18,671 nt of DNA from QHWT01 sp046726015 (GCA_046726015.1 JBKOZS010000322.1:1-18671); one strand, 5' to 3'; shown: positions 1 through 10,082, counted from the stretch's first letter. Numbers and translations: made by a program. Notes: a model not told the origin generated them from the sequence alone.

Positions 1-117
1 TTCTTCTTCCTCGATGGGAGAGCGGATCTCTGCGGCGTGCATTTCGCGTACCGGCCGGTACATAGCCAGTGGATTATTCCGCCGTGCTCATGTCGTTCTG
101 AAGCGTTCCTCTGCGCG
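1..117. other. left-edge sequence without a recognisable gene
   Basis: No reading frame here resembles a known protein. A TGA at 99-101 closes the frame that continues into the recombinase remnant to the right, so upstream recombinase sequence is not present in that frame. Confidence 0.4.
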
Positions 118-119
118 CA

Positions 120-285
120 GACAATCGATCTGACGGCTACGAGCGCCAGCGAGACAAGCTGCGCGAGGAGTTGACGCTCGCACACATCGACCAGCGCGCA
201 GACTCAATCGACGAAATCGACGTGGAGGGCCTCGTGGCGTTCGCAGCGATCGCATTCTGCCGCGCGCGGCCGGCCGATCAGGAGG
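120..285 (+). pseudogene. remnant of a serine site-specific recombinase (C-terminal region)
   Basis: The frame that opens after the TGA at 99-101 encodes YERQRDKLREELTLAHIDQ followed by a stretch ending DEIDVEGLVAFA. This matches the region behind the zinc-ribbon/coiled-coil part of large serine recombinases, where a pattern such as LREQLTLAQID...LDVEGILAFAERVLPRA is common (recalled family knowledge). After VAFA the expected continuation (RILPRAA) lies in a different frame, near 250-270, so the fragment is also frameshifted. The catalytic resolvase domain is absent. It is probably the debris of an integrated element, not a working enzyme. The match rests on about 40 residues. Confidence 0.55.
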
Positions 286-287
286 AT

Positions 288-340
288 GGATCAATGACTC
301 GAGCGCGAGCGAGAGGAGTTGACCGCACAGGAATCGAATC
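288..340 (+). repeat. left copy of a degenerate direct repeat shared with 18302-18354
   Basis: Identical blocks in the same order in both copies are GGATCAA, CGAGCGCGAGCGAG, GGAGTTGACC and GGAATCGAA, separated by small differences and a 1-nt gap. The last block read on the minus strand (TTCGATTCC) resembles a tRNA T-loop, but no tRNA folds here. The copy sits directly after the recombinase remnant, so it could be an old attachment-type sequence. Confidence 0.5.
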
Positions 341-446
341 TGACCCGAACCTGCCACGTGTGCGGCAGCAGCGGAACCCCAGGAGCAATCCTAAGTAGTC
401 GGCGTATAGCGACCGATCGATCGAGCGGCCCCCGATCGGTAATCAC

Positions 447-498
447 GGCGGCGTTTATCGCGAGCGACGCCGCCAACCCGCAGGCGGGGCCGCGGGTT
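447..498. other. two adjacent hairpins downstream of the small membrane-protein gene
   Basis: The first hairpin has 8-bp arms GGCGGCGT (447-454) and ACGCCGCC (467-474) around a 12-nt loop. The second has 7-bp arms AACCCGC (475-481) and GCGGGTT (492-498) around a 10-nt loop and touches the stop codon of the minus-strand gene ending at 498. There is no T-run on either side, so intrinsic termination is not clearly supported. The stems may instead belong to a degenerate recombination site. Confidence 0.45.
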
Positions 499-863
499 CA
501 GCCGCTTGTTAGGCGCGTGGGCTCATGTGGTGCCCTCAGATACCAGCAGCCGAGCAACGCGAAAAGAAAGGTGATTACGAACAACGGGAGGAGGAGGACG
601 TGGCCCTCGGGGAAAATGAACCAGAACAGAGGCAGCAGCAATCCGATCGCCGCAAGGAAGGCGGGAGCTGCGAAGCGAGAGCGGCGCCACGCCAGAAGGG
701 CGGTGATGAGATACGTGCAGCTCCACACCAGGGCCAAAAGTGCTGCGAGAGGCGAGGTGTTCGGAGTCCTTGGCCAGGCGACCCAGAATGCGGCGATTCC
801 CGCAAGGCTTGCTGCGAGGAGCGCGGCCGCAAGCAGGATGATCCCAAAAGGTCTTCCCAGCAC
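498..863 (-). CDS. small four-helix membrane protein, unknown function
   Basis: This 121-residue protein has four strongly hydrophobic segments at about residues 5-28, 36-58, 65-86 and 87-108, and short polar ends, so it is predicted to be an integral inner-membrane protein. I do not recognise a family. It starts with GTG at 863, preceded by a purine-rich GGGAGAG that serves as ribosome binding site. It lies 17 nt downstream of the small basic protein gene ending at 881, so the two probably form one transcript. The last codons (RLTSG then stop) are written in a GCCTAACAAGCGGC motif that resembles the start of an integron attC site, which hints that the gene may be, or may once have been, a mobile cassette. 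Confidence 0.6.
   Translation of the reverse strand: MLGRPFGIILLAAALLAASLAGIAAFWVAWPRTPNTSPLAALLALVWSCTYLITALLAWRRSRFAAPAFLAAIGLLLPLFWFIFPEGHVLLLPLFVITFLFALLGCWYLRAPHEPTRLTSG
501..514 (-). other. integron-type core-like site (GCCTAAC + AAGCGGC) overlapping a gene end
   Basis: On the minus strand GCCTAAC (514-508) fits the RYYYAAC end of an attC site and is followed by AAGCGGC. The coding frame of the membrane-protein gene runs through it and stops at 500-498, the arrangement seen in many integron cassettes. A matching GTTRRRY end is not found within the next 100 nt; the nearest is a poor GTTGGCG at 477-471. It is therefore a candidate half or degraded attC only. Confidence 0.3.
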
Positions 864-880
864 CTCTCCCGCCTTTCTCG

Positions 881-1153
881 TTACCTCTTCTTACCGCCTC
901 TCTGTCGCGCCCACCGCGCCTTTTGGGCTTCGCTGATGCGCCTGCGTGCTTCCGGACTCATGGTTCGCGTGCGTCTCCGTGACCGGACATGGTCCTGAAT
1001 GTTCGCATCCTCAACGGGGTTCTGACGCCTTGCGGCTGGCCGGCCGGTCCGAGCTTGAAGCTGTCGATGAATCGCGGTGAGGCGGTCGATTTCGGCTTGC
1101 AGGCCGGCGAGGGCGTAGGTGGTGACATCGTCCTGAGCGCTTCGTCTTGGCAT
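881..1153 (-). CDS. small basic protein with C-terminal RMSPEAR-type motif, unknown function
   Basis: The frame is open further upstream, to 1408, but I choose the ATG at 1153, giving 90 residues, because the sequence MPRRSAQDDVTTYALAGL followed by a helical, charged AEIDRLTAIHRQLQ is the point where protein-like composition begins. No strong ribosome binding site is visible. The middle and end are very rich in arginine and close with MSPEARRRISEAQKARWA. From memory, small proteins with this kind of tail, (R/K)MS..AR.RI..AQ..RWA, are common in soil bacteria such as Acidobacteria and Verrucomicrobia. Nucleic-acid binding is possible from the charge but is not shown. It is probably co-transcribed with the membrane-protein gene 17 nt downstream. 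Confidence 0.6.
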   Translation of the reverse strand: MPRRSAQDDVTTYALAGLQAEIDRLTAIHRQLQARTGRPAARRQNPVEDANIQDHVRSRRRTRTMSPEARRRISEAQKARWARQRGGKKR

Positions 1154-1365
1154 AGAAGGAGAGCCTACCAACACTCGCTGCGATTGAAAACCCTCTGATA
1201 AATCGATTGTCAGGCCGACACAACCGCCTCGCCGGTGTGCGGCGGCATGGTGTTTATCGGACTTTCTGGAGATGCAGCTCTGCAAATCGGGCACTGGCCG
1301 CAGGGACTCGGTTACGATAAGGGCGAGCACGTAAGCATGGACCTTCTGCTCGTCATTCGACAGCA

Positions 1366-1482
1366 GTGGCAAGTCTGGGCCACGTAGCAATCGGTCTAGT
1401 CGCGGCAAGGGGCATACGATACCAATCGCGCATGGCGATGGTCATCCGTGCTCTGCTGGTCAGCGCTGTCCCTGCTCCCTGA
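1366..1482 (+). pseudogene. N-terminal piece of the YdjM/DUF457 gene, out of frame with the main ORF
   Basis: A GTG at 1366 opens a frame reading VASLGHVAIGLVAARG, followed by VIRALL, and ends at TGA 1480-1482. The first helix with its histidine is what YdjM-type proteins have before their LLPDxD motif, and the main ORF beginning at 1448 lacks it. Removing one base near 1460 joins the two frames to read RALLAALSLLPDMD, a smooth family-like sequence. This points to a single-base insertion, either a real mutation or an assembly error. Confidence 0.6.
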
Positions 1483-2173
1483 CATGGACGTCGTCGGGTT
1501 TGCGTTCGGCATCGAGTACGCGCATCCGTGGGGGCATCGAGGGGCCACGCACTCCTTCGCACTAGCTCTGCTCGCCGGATTGGCCATAGGCCTGGCCGCG
1601 CGCGCCTTCAATCGGTCGGCCGCCAATACCGCTCTCTTCGCGACCGGTGTCCTCGCGACCCACCCATTGCTCGACACGATGACCAATGGGGGGCTCGGGT
1701 GCGCGTTGTTCTGGCCGATTGATCCGACGAGGTATTTCGCTCCATGGCGTCCAATTCCCGTGGCGCCGATTGGTACTGCCTTTCTGTCGCCAGCCGGCGC
1801 ACTAGTCGCGCTGATCGAGCTACTGCTGTTCGCGCCTGTCCTGGTCATCGCCTTTCGACCAGCTGCGAAGGAAGCGCGAACTCTATTAGCTGCCAGTATT
1901 GGGCTGTCTCTCGCCACGGCTTGGTTTATGACGTCGCACGACGCCGTGCGTGAAACCGTCATCGGTGTTCTCGTTCGCGAGAACACGGCCCACACACCGG
2001 GGTTCTCCGACGATGCTTTTCGTCACATTACCCGGGGACAAACCGAAACGAGTGTGCGTCAGTCGATTGGCGAGCCGCACAGTGAGAGTTGGTTTTATCC
2101 ATCTCGGCACAACCCATTCCAGTCAGCAGCGGAAACGTCTTGGCATCGTTCGCAGCCGAGTGCGTCGCCGTGA
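1448..2173 (+). CDS. YdjM-family (DUF457) membrane-bound metal-dependent hydrolase-like protein, frameshifted
   Basis: The frame carries the family signature: LLPDMD, then HPWGHRGATHSF, then ATHPLLDTMTNGG, giving conserved His and Asp residues in and near membrane helices. Family members are described as inner-membrane proteins predicted to be metal-dependent hydrolases (E. coli YdjM is a LexA-controlled relative); substrates are unknown. Helices follow at roughly residues 37-55, 62-75 and 112-137. The GTG at 1448 is only the first in-frame start; the natural start is probably GTG 1366 in another frame. After about residue 195 a soluble segment containing GQTETSVRQSIGEPHSESWFY resembles a BamE/SmpA-type repeat, and its continuation lies in the frame of 2089-2409. 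Both shifts together mean the gene is broken unless they are sequencing errors. Confidence 0.7.
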   Translation: MLCWSALSLLPDMDVVGFAFGIEYAHPWGHRGATHSFALALLAGLAIGLAARAFNRSAANTALFATGVLATHPLLDTMTNGGLGCALFWPIDPTRYFAPWRPIPVAPIGTAFLSPAGALVALIELLLFAPVLVIAFRPAAKEARTLLAASIGLSLATAWFMTSHDAVRETVIGVLVRENTAHTPGFSDDAFRHITRGQTETSVRQSIGEPHSESWFYPSRHNPFQSAAETSWHRSQPSASP

Positions 2174-2409
2174 GTTTCCAGCACGGCCTCGTCGTGTCGG
2201 CGGCTGGCGCGCGCGCGTGCGGCAAGGCGGGCGTTGGCATTGGACTCGAGCGCCGCGAGGTCGAGCGACTTCTCGGCGCACCCCGCGAAGCGTGTTGGCA
2301 ATACACATGGAGCCCAACCGGCGGAGCGTACAGGCTCAGAATGGTCTGTTTCGTGAACAGTACTGTCTCTACGGTGATTTGGCGATGGGTGGGTTCGTAC
2401 CTGGAATGA
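2089..2409 (+). CDS. C-terminal BamE/SmpA-like segment of the broken YdjM-type protein
   Basis: From about 2140 this frame reads AAECVAVSFQHGLVVSAA and then GIGLERREVERLLGAP, followed by a tyrosine/tryptophan-rich segment ending VSTVIWRW. It repeats the pattern seen at the end of the preceding frame (GQTETSVRQSIGEP...SWFY), so the two frames together look like a tandem pair of BamE/SmpA-type units. The overlap with the previous ORF, and the lack of a credible ribosome binding site for the TTG at 2089, argue that this is not an independent gene but the frameshifted tail of the upstream one. The shift point should lie between about 2110 and 2150. Confidence 0.45.
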   Translation: MVLSISAQPIPVSSGNVLASFAAECVAVSFQHGLVVSAAGARACGKAGVGIGLERREVERLLGAPREACWQYTWSPTGGAYRLRMVCFVNSTVSTVIWRWVGSYLE

Positions 2410-2512
2410 GATCGCACGCGGCGCTGCGTCATGCGATGCGCTGCCGAGACCAATGGACTGGGCGTCTTGATCGCTTCGGACCCTCGGAGGACGCTTGGAG
2501 AACCGCGTTCTG

Positions 2513-2656
2513 ATGTTGTCGGGACGAGCGGACAATTCATTCATCGATCGAACCGTGCCTAAACGCCACTTTCTTGTTGCGCTGCGCTTGTACGGCACGG
2601 GCGTCGAGTTCTACGACCAGACCTCGAAGGCGGATGACGTCGTGAAAGTGAAATAA
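2513..2656 (+). CDS. short ORF of 47 residues, uncertain
   Basis: An ATG at 2513 with GGAG 11-12 nt upstream opens 47 codons ending at TAA 2654-2656. The second half (RHFLVALRLYGTGVEFYDQ) is protein-like in composition, but I recognise no family. It may be a real small gene, the tail of a lost gene, or chance. Confidence 0.25.
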   Translation: MLSGRADNSFIDRTVPKRHFLVALRLYGTGVEFYDQTSKADDVVKVK

Positions 2657-2787
2657 CACGAACCGAGAGCGCCAGGGCGCCGGAACGTCAAGGCTGCTCG
2701 CGGTCGCCAGAGGCCGTTAGCGCGGTGCCGGCAGTCTGGGCGTCCCAGTCCCGGGCTCGACCTCGACGAGTGCGCCCAGCGCATTGA
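2657..2787. other. probable breakpoint region upstream of the ada remnant
   Basis: No frame on the plus strand continues the alkyltransferase domain upstream of the TGA at 2785-2787. A minus-strand stretch ending at 2717 (RTKLSAINALGALVEVEPG) looks protein-like but has no start or recognisable family. The stretch is probably a rearrangement junction. Confidence 0.35.
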
Positions 2788-3075
2788 TCGCGCTCAGCTT
2801 GGTTCGATTCCTGTCTGCGGTCACAGCCGCGAGCGAAGCGCGTCTGGGAAGCGCTCCGACAGATTCCCGTTGGCTCGACCGCAACGTACACCGAGATCGC
2901 CGCGCGTATTGGCGCACCGAAAAGCGCACGTGCCGTGGCTCAGGCGTGCGCCGTGAACACGCTGGCGGTGGCCATTCCCTGCCACCGGGTCGTGAGAACC
3001 GACGGATCGTTGTCCGGCTATCGTTGGGGCCTCGAGCGCAAGAAGAACCTGCTCAAAAAGGAAGGCGCCGCGTGA
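2788..3075 (+). pseudogene. 5'-truncated Ada/Ogt-type O6-alkylguanine-DNA alkyltransferase
   Basis: The frame from the TGA at 2785-2787 to the TGA at 3073-3075 encodes the C-terminal half of an alkyltransferase: VWEALRQIPVGSTATYTEIA, the helix-turn-helix SARAVAQACAVNTLAVA, the active-site IPCHRV (Cys codon 2980-2982) and SGYRWGLERKKNLL. This domain repairs O6-alkylguanine by irreversible transfer of the alkyl group to the cysteine. The N-terminal ribonuclease-like part of the domain, and any AraC/Ada metal-binding part, are missing, and there is no ATG, GTG or TTG before VWEAL. The gene is therefore a remnant, although the catalytic motif is perfect. Its stop overlaps the GTG of the oxygenase gene (GTGA), so the pair was an operon, as ada and 2OG-oxygenase genes often are. 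Confidence 0.8.
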
Positions 3076-3815
3076 CCACCGCAAGCAACGCGACATCAAT
3101 CGACGCGGTCGACATCGACACGCGTATGAAAAGGTACGACTGGGCGCGCATCGCCGAGCATCTCGACGCCCATGGCTGGGCGACGCTTCCGAGACTCCTG
3201 ACGGTCAGTGAGACTGACGCCCTCGCAGGTCTCTATGACGATGACCGCATGTTCCGGAGTCACGTCGTCATGGCGCGGCACGGCTTCGGCCGGGGTGAGT
3301 ACAAATATTTCAAGTATCCGTTGCCCGAGAAACTCAGCGCGCTGCGGACATCGCTCTACACGCGGCTCGTCCTGGTCGCCAATCGATGGAACGAAGCCAT
3401 GGGGATCGCTGTGCGTTATCCAGTGGCGCACGCCGAATTCCTCACGCGGTGCCACGACGCCGGACAACTGCGGCCGACGCCCCTTCTATTGAAGTATGGA
3501 GAGGGGGACTTCAACGCGCTGCACCAGGACATCTATGGCGAGCACGTGTTCCCGCTGCAGGTGATGGTGCTGCTCTCGGAGCCGGAGAAGGACTTCACCG
3601 GCGGTGAGTTCGTCCTGACCGAGCAGCGGCTGCGGATGCAGTCGCGCGTCGAGGTGGTGCCGCTTCATCGCGGCTACGCGGCGATCTGGGCGGTGCGCCA
3701 CCGCCCGGTCCAGGGGACCCGTGGCAGTTATCGCGTCAACATGCGGCATGGTGTCAGCCGCATCCGGTCCGGTCATCGCCACACTGCGGGCGTGATCTTT
3801 CACGACGCGAAATGA
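3072..3815 (+). CDS. 2OG-Fe(II) oxygenase (COG3826-like), alkylation-repair neighbourhood
   Basis: This 247-residue protein has the double-stranded beta-helix iron site: LHQDIYGEHVFPLQVMVLL supplies His151 and Asp153, and the conserved tail RHRPVQGTRGSYRVNMRHG supplies the distal His and the arginine that would bind 2-oxoglutarate. GGEFVL and IFHDA are also typical of this group. Such enzymes use Fe(II), O2 and 2-oxoglutarate to hydroxylate a substrate. The substrate is not known; annotations as prolyl hydroxylase or as a substitute for AlkB occur in databases. The GTG start at 3072 overlaps the stop of the ada remnant; upstream in-frame sequence only reads the ada DNA in a wrong frame, so I exclude it. 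Translational coupling to ada would have been lost with the ada truncation, so expression may now depend on read-through from elsewhere. Confidence 0.85.
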   Translation: MTTASNATSIDAVDIDTRMKRYDWARIAEHLDAHGWATLPRLLTVSETDALAGLYDDDRMFRSHVVMARHGFGRGEYKYFKYPLPEKLSALRTSLYTRLVLVANRWNEAMGIAVRYPVAHAEFLTRCHDAGQLRPTPLLLKYGEGDFNALHQDIYGEHVFPLQVMVLLSEPEKDFTGGEFVLTEQRLRMQSRVEVVPLHRGYAAIWAVRHRPVQGTRGSYRVNMRHGVSRIRSGHRHTAGVIFHDAK

Positions 3816-3853
3816 CAGAAGGCGCTGACATGGCCAGGATTTGATCGATCGGA

Positions 3854-4801
3854 CTAGACCACCACGTTCGTCGGTTTGCCGGCGAGAAAGGAAAAGACGT
3901 TCTCGATCGCGAGCGCAAGGCCCGCTTCAGTCGCTTCAGGCGTGATGCCCGCCGCGTGCGGCGTGAGCACTACGTTCCGCATCGCAAACAGCGGCGACTT
4001 TGGGGGCAGAGGTTCCGCCTCAAATACATCGAGGCCGGCGCCGGCAATGCGATTCGCCAGGAGCGCGTCGACGAGGTCGGATTCATTCACGATCCCGCCC
4101 CGGGCCGTGTTGATCAGAATGGCGCCGGGCTTCATGAGCTCCAGCTGTTCGCGGCGAATCAAACCCGAAGTCTCTGCCGAGAGCCGCACGTGGACGCTCA
4201 GCACGTCGGATTGACGAAAGACGTCGTCAAACGCCACCCATTCCGCGATGTCGCCTCGAGGATGAAATGTCCAGGCAATGACCCGCATGCCGATGCCTGC
4301 GCCGAGCCGCGCCACTTCTCGGCCTATCGCTCCCGTTCCGATCAGGCCAAGCGTCTTTCCTCGAAGCTCGGTGACCATGGCGCGAGGCCACAGACCCTGA
4401 CGGACCTGTTGATCCATCTGGACTGTCTGCTTTGCAACCGCCATGATCAGCGCCAGCGTGTGTTCGGCCACCGCGACGGCGGACACGCCCGGCGTGTTCG
4501 TGACGCGGACGCCGCGCGTACGGGCCGCCACCAGGTCGACGTTGTCGGTTCCGGTGCCCCAAATGGAGATCAGCCGGAGCGCCGGGCACTTCTCCAGCAC
4601 TTCGGCGGTAAACCTGGACGTCGATCGGATGTTGATGACGATTTCGCTATCGCCGATCCGATCGGCCAGTTCGCCCGGGCCGGATGGGCGCGTGGGATAG
4701 CTTCGAACGTCGTGTCCCGCAAGCGCCCGAAACGCCACGCTGGGCGACATGACGGCCGGTTCGTCATCGGGGATGACAATTCGCGGCATCGGCAGATCCA
4801 T
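3854..4801 (-). CDS. D-isomer-specific 2-hydroxyacid dehydrogenase (SerA/GyaR-like)
   Basis: The protein (315 residues from the ATG at 4801) has the full family layout: an N-terminal catalytic lobe, the NAD-binding motif GLIGTGAIG (glycines at about 155-160), NTARGG with the catalytic Arg (about 234), DVFEAEP with the catalytic Glu (about 263), and LTPHAAG with the catalytic His (about 282). It should reduce a 2-oxoacid or oxidise a D-2-hydroxyacid with NAD(P)H in the cytosol. The group includes phosphoglycerate, glyoxylate and hydroxypyruvate reductases, and the exact substrate cannot be read from the sequence. It lacks the C-terminal ACT domain of many SerA proteins. The ATG at 4801 lies 4 nt after the stop of the second Hsp70 gene, so it belongs to that transcript; ATG 4789 is an alternative start. 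The open frame continues to 4948 but that part overlaps the Hsp70 gene. Confidence 0.9.
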   Translation of the reverse strand: MDLPMPRIVIPDDEPAVMSPSVAFRALAGHDVRSYPTRPSGPGELADRIGDSEIVINIRSTSRFTAEVLEKCPALRLISIWGTGTDNVDLVAARTRGVRVTNTPGVSAVAVAEHTLALIMAVAKQTVQMDQQVRQGLWPRAMVTELRGKTLGLIGTGAIGREVARLGAGIGMRVIAWTFHPRGDIAEWVAFDDVFRQSDVLSVHVRLSAETSGLIRREQLELMKPGAILINTARGGIVNESDLVDALLANRIAGAGLDVFEAEPLPPKSPLFAMRNVVLTPHAAGITPEATEAGLALAIENVFSFLAGKPTNVVV

Positions 4802-4805
4802 GTAT

Positions 4806-7618
<2,813 letters not shown>

Positions 7619-7622
<4 letters not shown>

Positions 7623-9505
7623 GGTTCCCTCTCTCGAATATTGAGCTCGAGTTTCCAGCGCTGCGTGCCGCTCGAAGGAACAGCACCCTGTTTGGATCCC
7701 TTCTTTGACCCGTTCCTGCTTCTTCCGACGCACCACAATTCGAGGGTGCCAATCTCGGTCACGCGGCTTTCCAGTGTGACCGGCACCACGGCATCCTGGG
7801 CTCCGTCCGACAACGTGACTTCGAGCGGGCTCATTTCTTCGAGATCGTCACCCCAGTCCTCAATCATGGCGCCAACCGGATCCGCCTTCCTGATGGTGGA
7901 ACTCAGAAAGCGGAACTCGGCAGGTTCACCGACAATCAGCCCGAACTCGCGTCCTTCGATCGATGCGCTCGTGCCTTCCTCCATGCCGAACGGCACGACG
8001 CAGAGCGCCTTCAGTGGAGCAGGCATGCCAGGCACCGCGGGCATCGCGCTCTCAATCCCGATGTAGTAGCTGCGGGGTGCGCCGCTCCGGATCCTGATGC
8101 CGCGTCCGCGCCGGGCGAGGCCGTAATAGGCCGCGCCGTGCGCTACGGCATGCTCCAGATCCGGCGCGTCCAGGACGTGGCGTGAATCGAGCGCCTCGAA
8201 TCCCTCGTCTCGGAGCCATGAGTTCAGCACCTCCACGATCCGTGAGCGAAGCGCCTCTGCTTTCATCACCCCGCCGTTGAACAGGATGTGCGTTGGGCAC
8301 ACGAGCCCGCTCGCGCCACGCCGCACGGCCGCGGTGGCGACTCCGCCTTGCGCCTGCTGCCGCAGGAATCGCGCGAGGTGTCGCGTGACGGCAACATCGG
8401 CGGCGTAGGGAAGGCCGATCTCCTGCAACCCGACCTTGCGCTGACGAGCCGGCATGTCCTGGCTCGACGCCGCCGGAAAGAATCCGTCGAGGAGCACGCC
8501 GTTCACGTCGTCGATCGTGAGCACCGTCGAGATCGTTCCGCCGATCAGTTTCGAGCCGCGGCCGAGGAGGGTGATCGGCCGCTCGCGGTCGGCAGGGTTC
8601 GTGAGAAGTGCCTCTTTAGCGACCCGCGCCTGGTGCCACAACCCGTGCAGCTGCCACATGTCGACACGATGGCCTTCGGTTTCGAGCCGGCGCTGGAGAA
8701 GCCGCGCCAGCGCGAGGTCCATGTTGTCGCCACCGAGCAGGATGTGATCGCCGACGGCGACGCGTTCGAGCGTCAGCTCGCCATCCCGTTCGGTGACGGC
8801 AATGAGGCTGAAGTCCGTCGTCCCGCCGCCGACATCGCACACGAGCACGAGGTCGCCTGCTTTCACGCGCCGGCGCCACTCGTCCCCACGCGCATCGAGC
8901 CAGGCATAGAACGCCGCCTGCGGCTCTTCGAGCACCGTGACGTGCTCGAGGCCCGCGCCGTGCGCGGCCCTGACCGTCAGCTCGCGCGCTTCCTCGTCGA
9001 ACGACGCCGGGACCGTCAGCAACACATCCTGGTGTGCAAGTGAGTGCTCGACATGACCGGCAGCGACACTGGAGTCGAACGCGGCGGCCAGGTGCCGCAG
9101 GTAAGCGGCGGAGGCGTCAACTGGCGAAATGCGCGGAACATCGTCGGACGATCCCCACGGAAGAATTGCCGCTGTTCGATCGACTCCCGCATGCGAGAGC
9201 CACGACTTCGCAGAAGCGACGAGACGTGATGGATTTTCGGCACTGCGCCGGCGAGCAAGCTCGCCGACGACGTGCGGGGGCTGCGGCTCCCAAGGCAGGG
9301 CGGTGCTCCCGGCGGCAAAATCGAGCGGCCCGGGAGCATAGAGAAATGACGGCAGGAGCGGCTGCGACGCCACTTCGCCGGGATTGACAAGCTGTGGAAT
9401 GTTTAGCACACGAACGCGCGCGTCGTCGCCGTGCGTTGTATCCACACAGGCGAGCGCGGAGTTGGTCGTGCCGAGATCGATACCGACGACGAAGCGAGAG
9501 CTCAC
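7619..9505 (-). CDS. Hsp70-family ATPase (short paralogue of the pair)
   Basis: This 628-residue protein has a complete actin-like ATPase domain: GIDLGTTNSAL (8-18), AKSWLS with a lysine (100) that could match the catalytic Lys of DnaK, VPASF (165-169), VCDVGGGTTDFS (222-233), LGGDN (257-261) and LFNGG (408-412). Residues about 478-628 form a short beta-type region in place of the usual substrate-binding domain and helical lid; a basic Ser/Lys/Gly-rich insertion lies near 594-606. It is much closer to its neighbour than to DnaK. GTG 9505 is the start, with GAGG about 8 nt upstream and 12 nt after the stop of the DUF2760 gene. No dnaJ or grpE gene is nearby, so this is not the housekeeping chaperone. 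An ATP-driven role on a specific client, together with the second Hsp70, is the likely inference. Confidence 0.92.
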
Positions 9506-9517
9506 GGCGCGCCTCGA

Positions 9518-10036
9518 TCAATCGACTTCGATTTCCGCCGGCGCGACAATCGTGCGGCCGGCGGCTGGAAGCGGCGGCAGATCAACCCGAACCGCTTCCC
9601 ATCCGCGGTGGCGGAGCACACCGCGAACCGGGGGAGCCCCAACATTGCCCAGAAGTTTGATCCGGGCCGGATCGCTGCCTGACGCGATCGTCGTCTGCTG
9701 CCCTTCCTCCTCGTCCATGACCGGGGCGAGCGTCATGTACCGGCCGAGGGATTCGCGACACGACGCGTGCACGTCCCGAACCGCCTTCCCGATCTGCGCA
9801 TCCGCGTACGTCGACAGGTCTTCCATCAGGAAATCAATGAGCCGTCCGTCACGCTGAAGGAGTGCGAGTATCTGAACTGCGCGATCGCTGGACTCAGCAG
9901 CGGCAGCCGGGACCGGCGGAACAGAGGGTAATGCTGGCCGAACCGCCGCGAGGATGTCCTCAGCGATCCGGCCGTACACGATCAACGAGAAAAGTGCGCG
10001 GAAGGCATACTTCCAACGCTTACCGCGGGAGATCAT
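9518..10036 (-). CDS. DUF2760 domain protein, first gene of the paired-Hsp70 operon
   Basis: The protein has 172 residues. An N-terminal hydrophobic or amphipathic segment (about 9-31) is followed by an Ala/Pro linker (31-48) and the conserved DUF2760 core: LALLQRDGRLIDFLMEDL, YADAQIGKAVRDVHASCR, then KLLGNVGAPPVRGVLRHRGW. The function of the family is unknown. From recalled genome contexts it is often encoded with the same two Hsp70-type proteins, so a specific cofactor, anchor or client is plausible. The N-terminal segment could attach the complex to the membrane, but this is inference. The ATG at 10036 lacks a usual ribosome binding site (AGG touches the ATG), and a TACAAT box lies just upstream, so the message may be leaderless. 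The next gene starts 12 nt after its stop. Confidence 0.88.
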   Translation of the reverse strand: MISRGKRWKYAFRALFSLIVYGRIAEDILAAVRPALPSVPPVPAAAAESSDRAVQILALLQRDGRLIDFLMEDLSTYADAQIGKAVRDVHASCRESLGRYMTLAPVMDEEEGQQTTIASGSDPARIKLLGNVGAPPVRGVLRHRGWEAVRVDLPPLPAAGRTIVAPAEIEVD

Positions 10037-10043
10037 CCTGTCG

Positions 10044-10049
10044 ATTGTA
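10044..10049 (-). promoter_or_regulatory. possible -10 box (TACAAT) for the DUF2760-Hsp70 operon
   Basis: TACAAT on the minus strand ends 7 nt before the ATG at 10036, which would give a transcript starting at or next to the start codon. No convincing -35 hexamer sits 17 nt upstream. The absence of a spaced ribosome binding site before this ATG agrees with a leaderless message, but a single hexamer is weak evidence. Confidence 0.3.
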
Positions 10050-10082
10050 TCCGGTCCGCACGTGCCTCGCGCGCTGGCAGCG

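Noticed and set aside
2784..3071. Longer start of the 2OG oxygenase reading frame
   Set aside because: This stretch codes for the alkyltransferase domain in another frame, so the oxygenase begins at the overlapping GTG 3072.
3816..3853. Intrinsic terminator between the convergent oxygenase and dehydrogenase genes
   Set aside because: Only a short GATCGATC palindrome is present, without a stable stem or T-run.
7623..7736. Longer start (GTG 7736) for the second Hsp70
   Set aside because: It would add 38 residues encoded inside the conserved-frame end of the first Hsp70 gene, and they do not resemble an Hsp70 N-terminus.
8288..9387. Plus-strand frames opposite the first Hsp70
   Set aside because: Antisense shadows: no start signal, no domain, and composition typical of reverse-strand GC-rich DNA.
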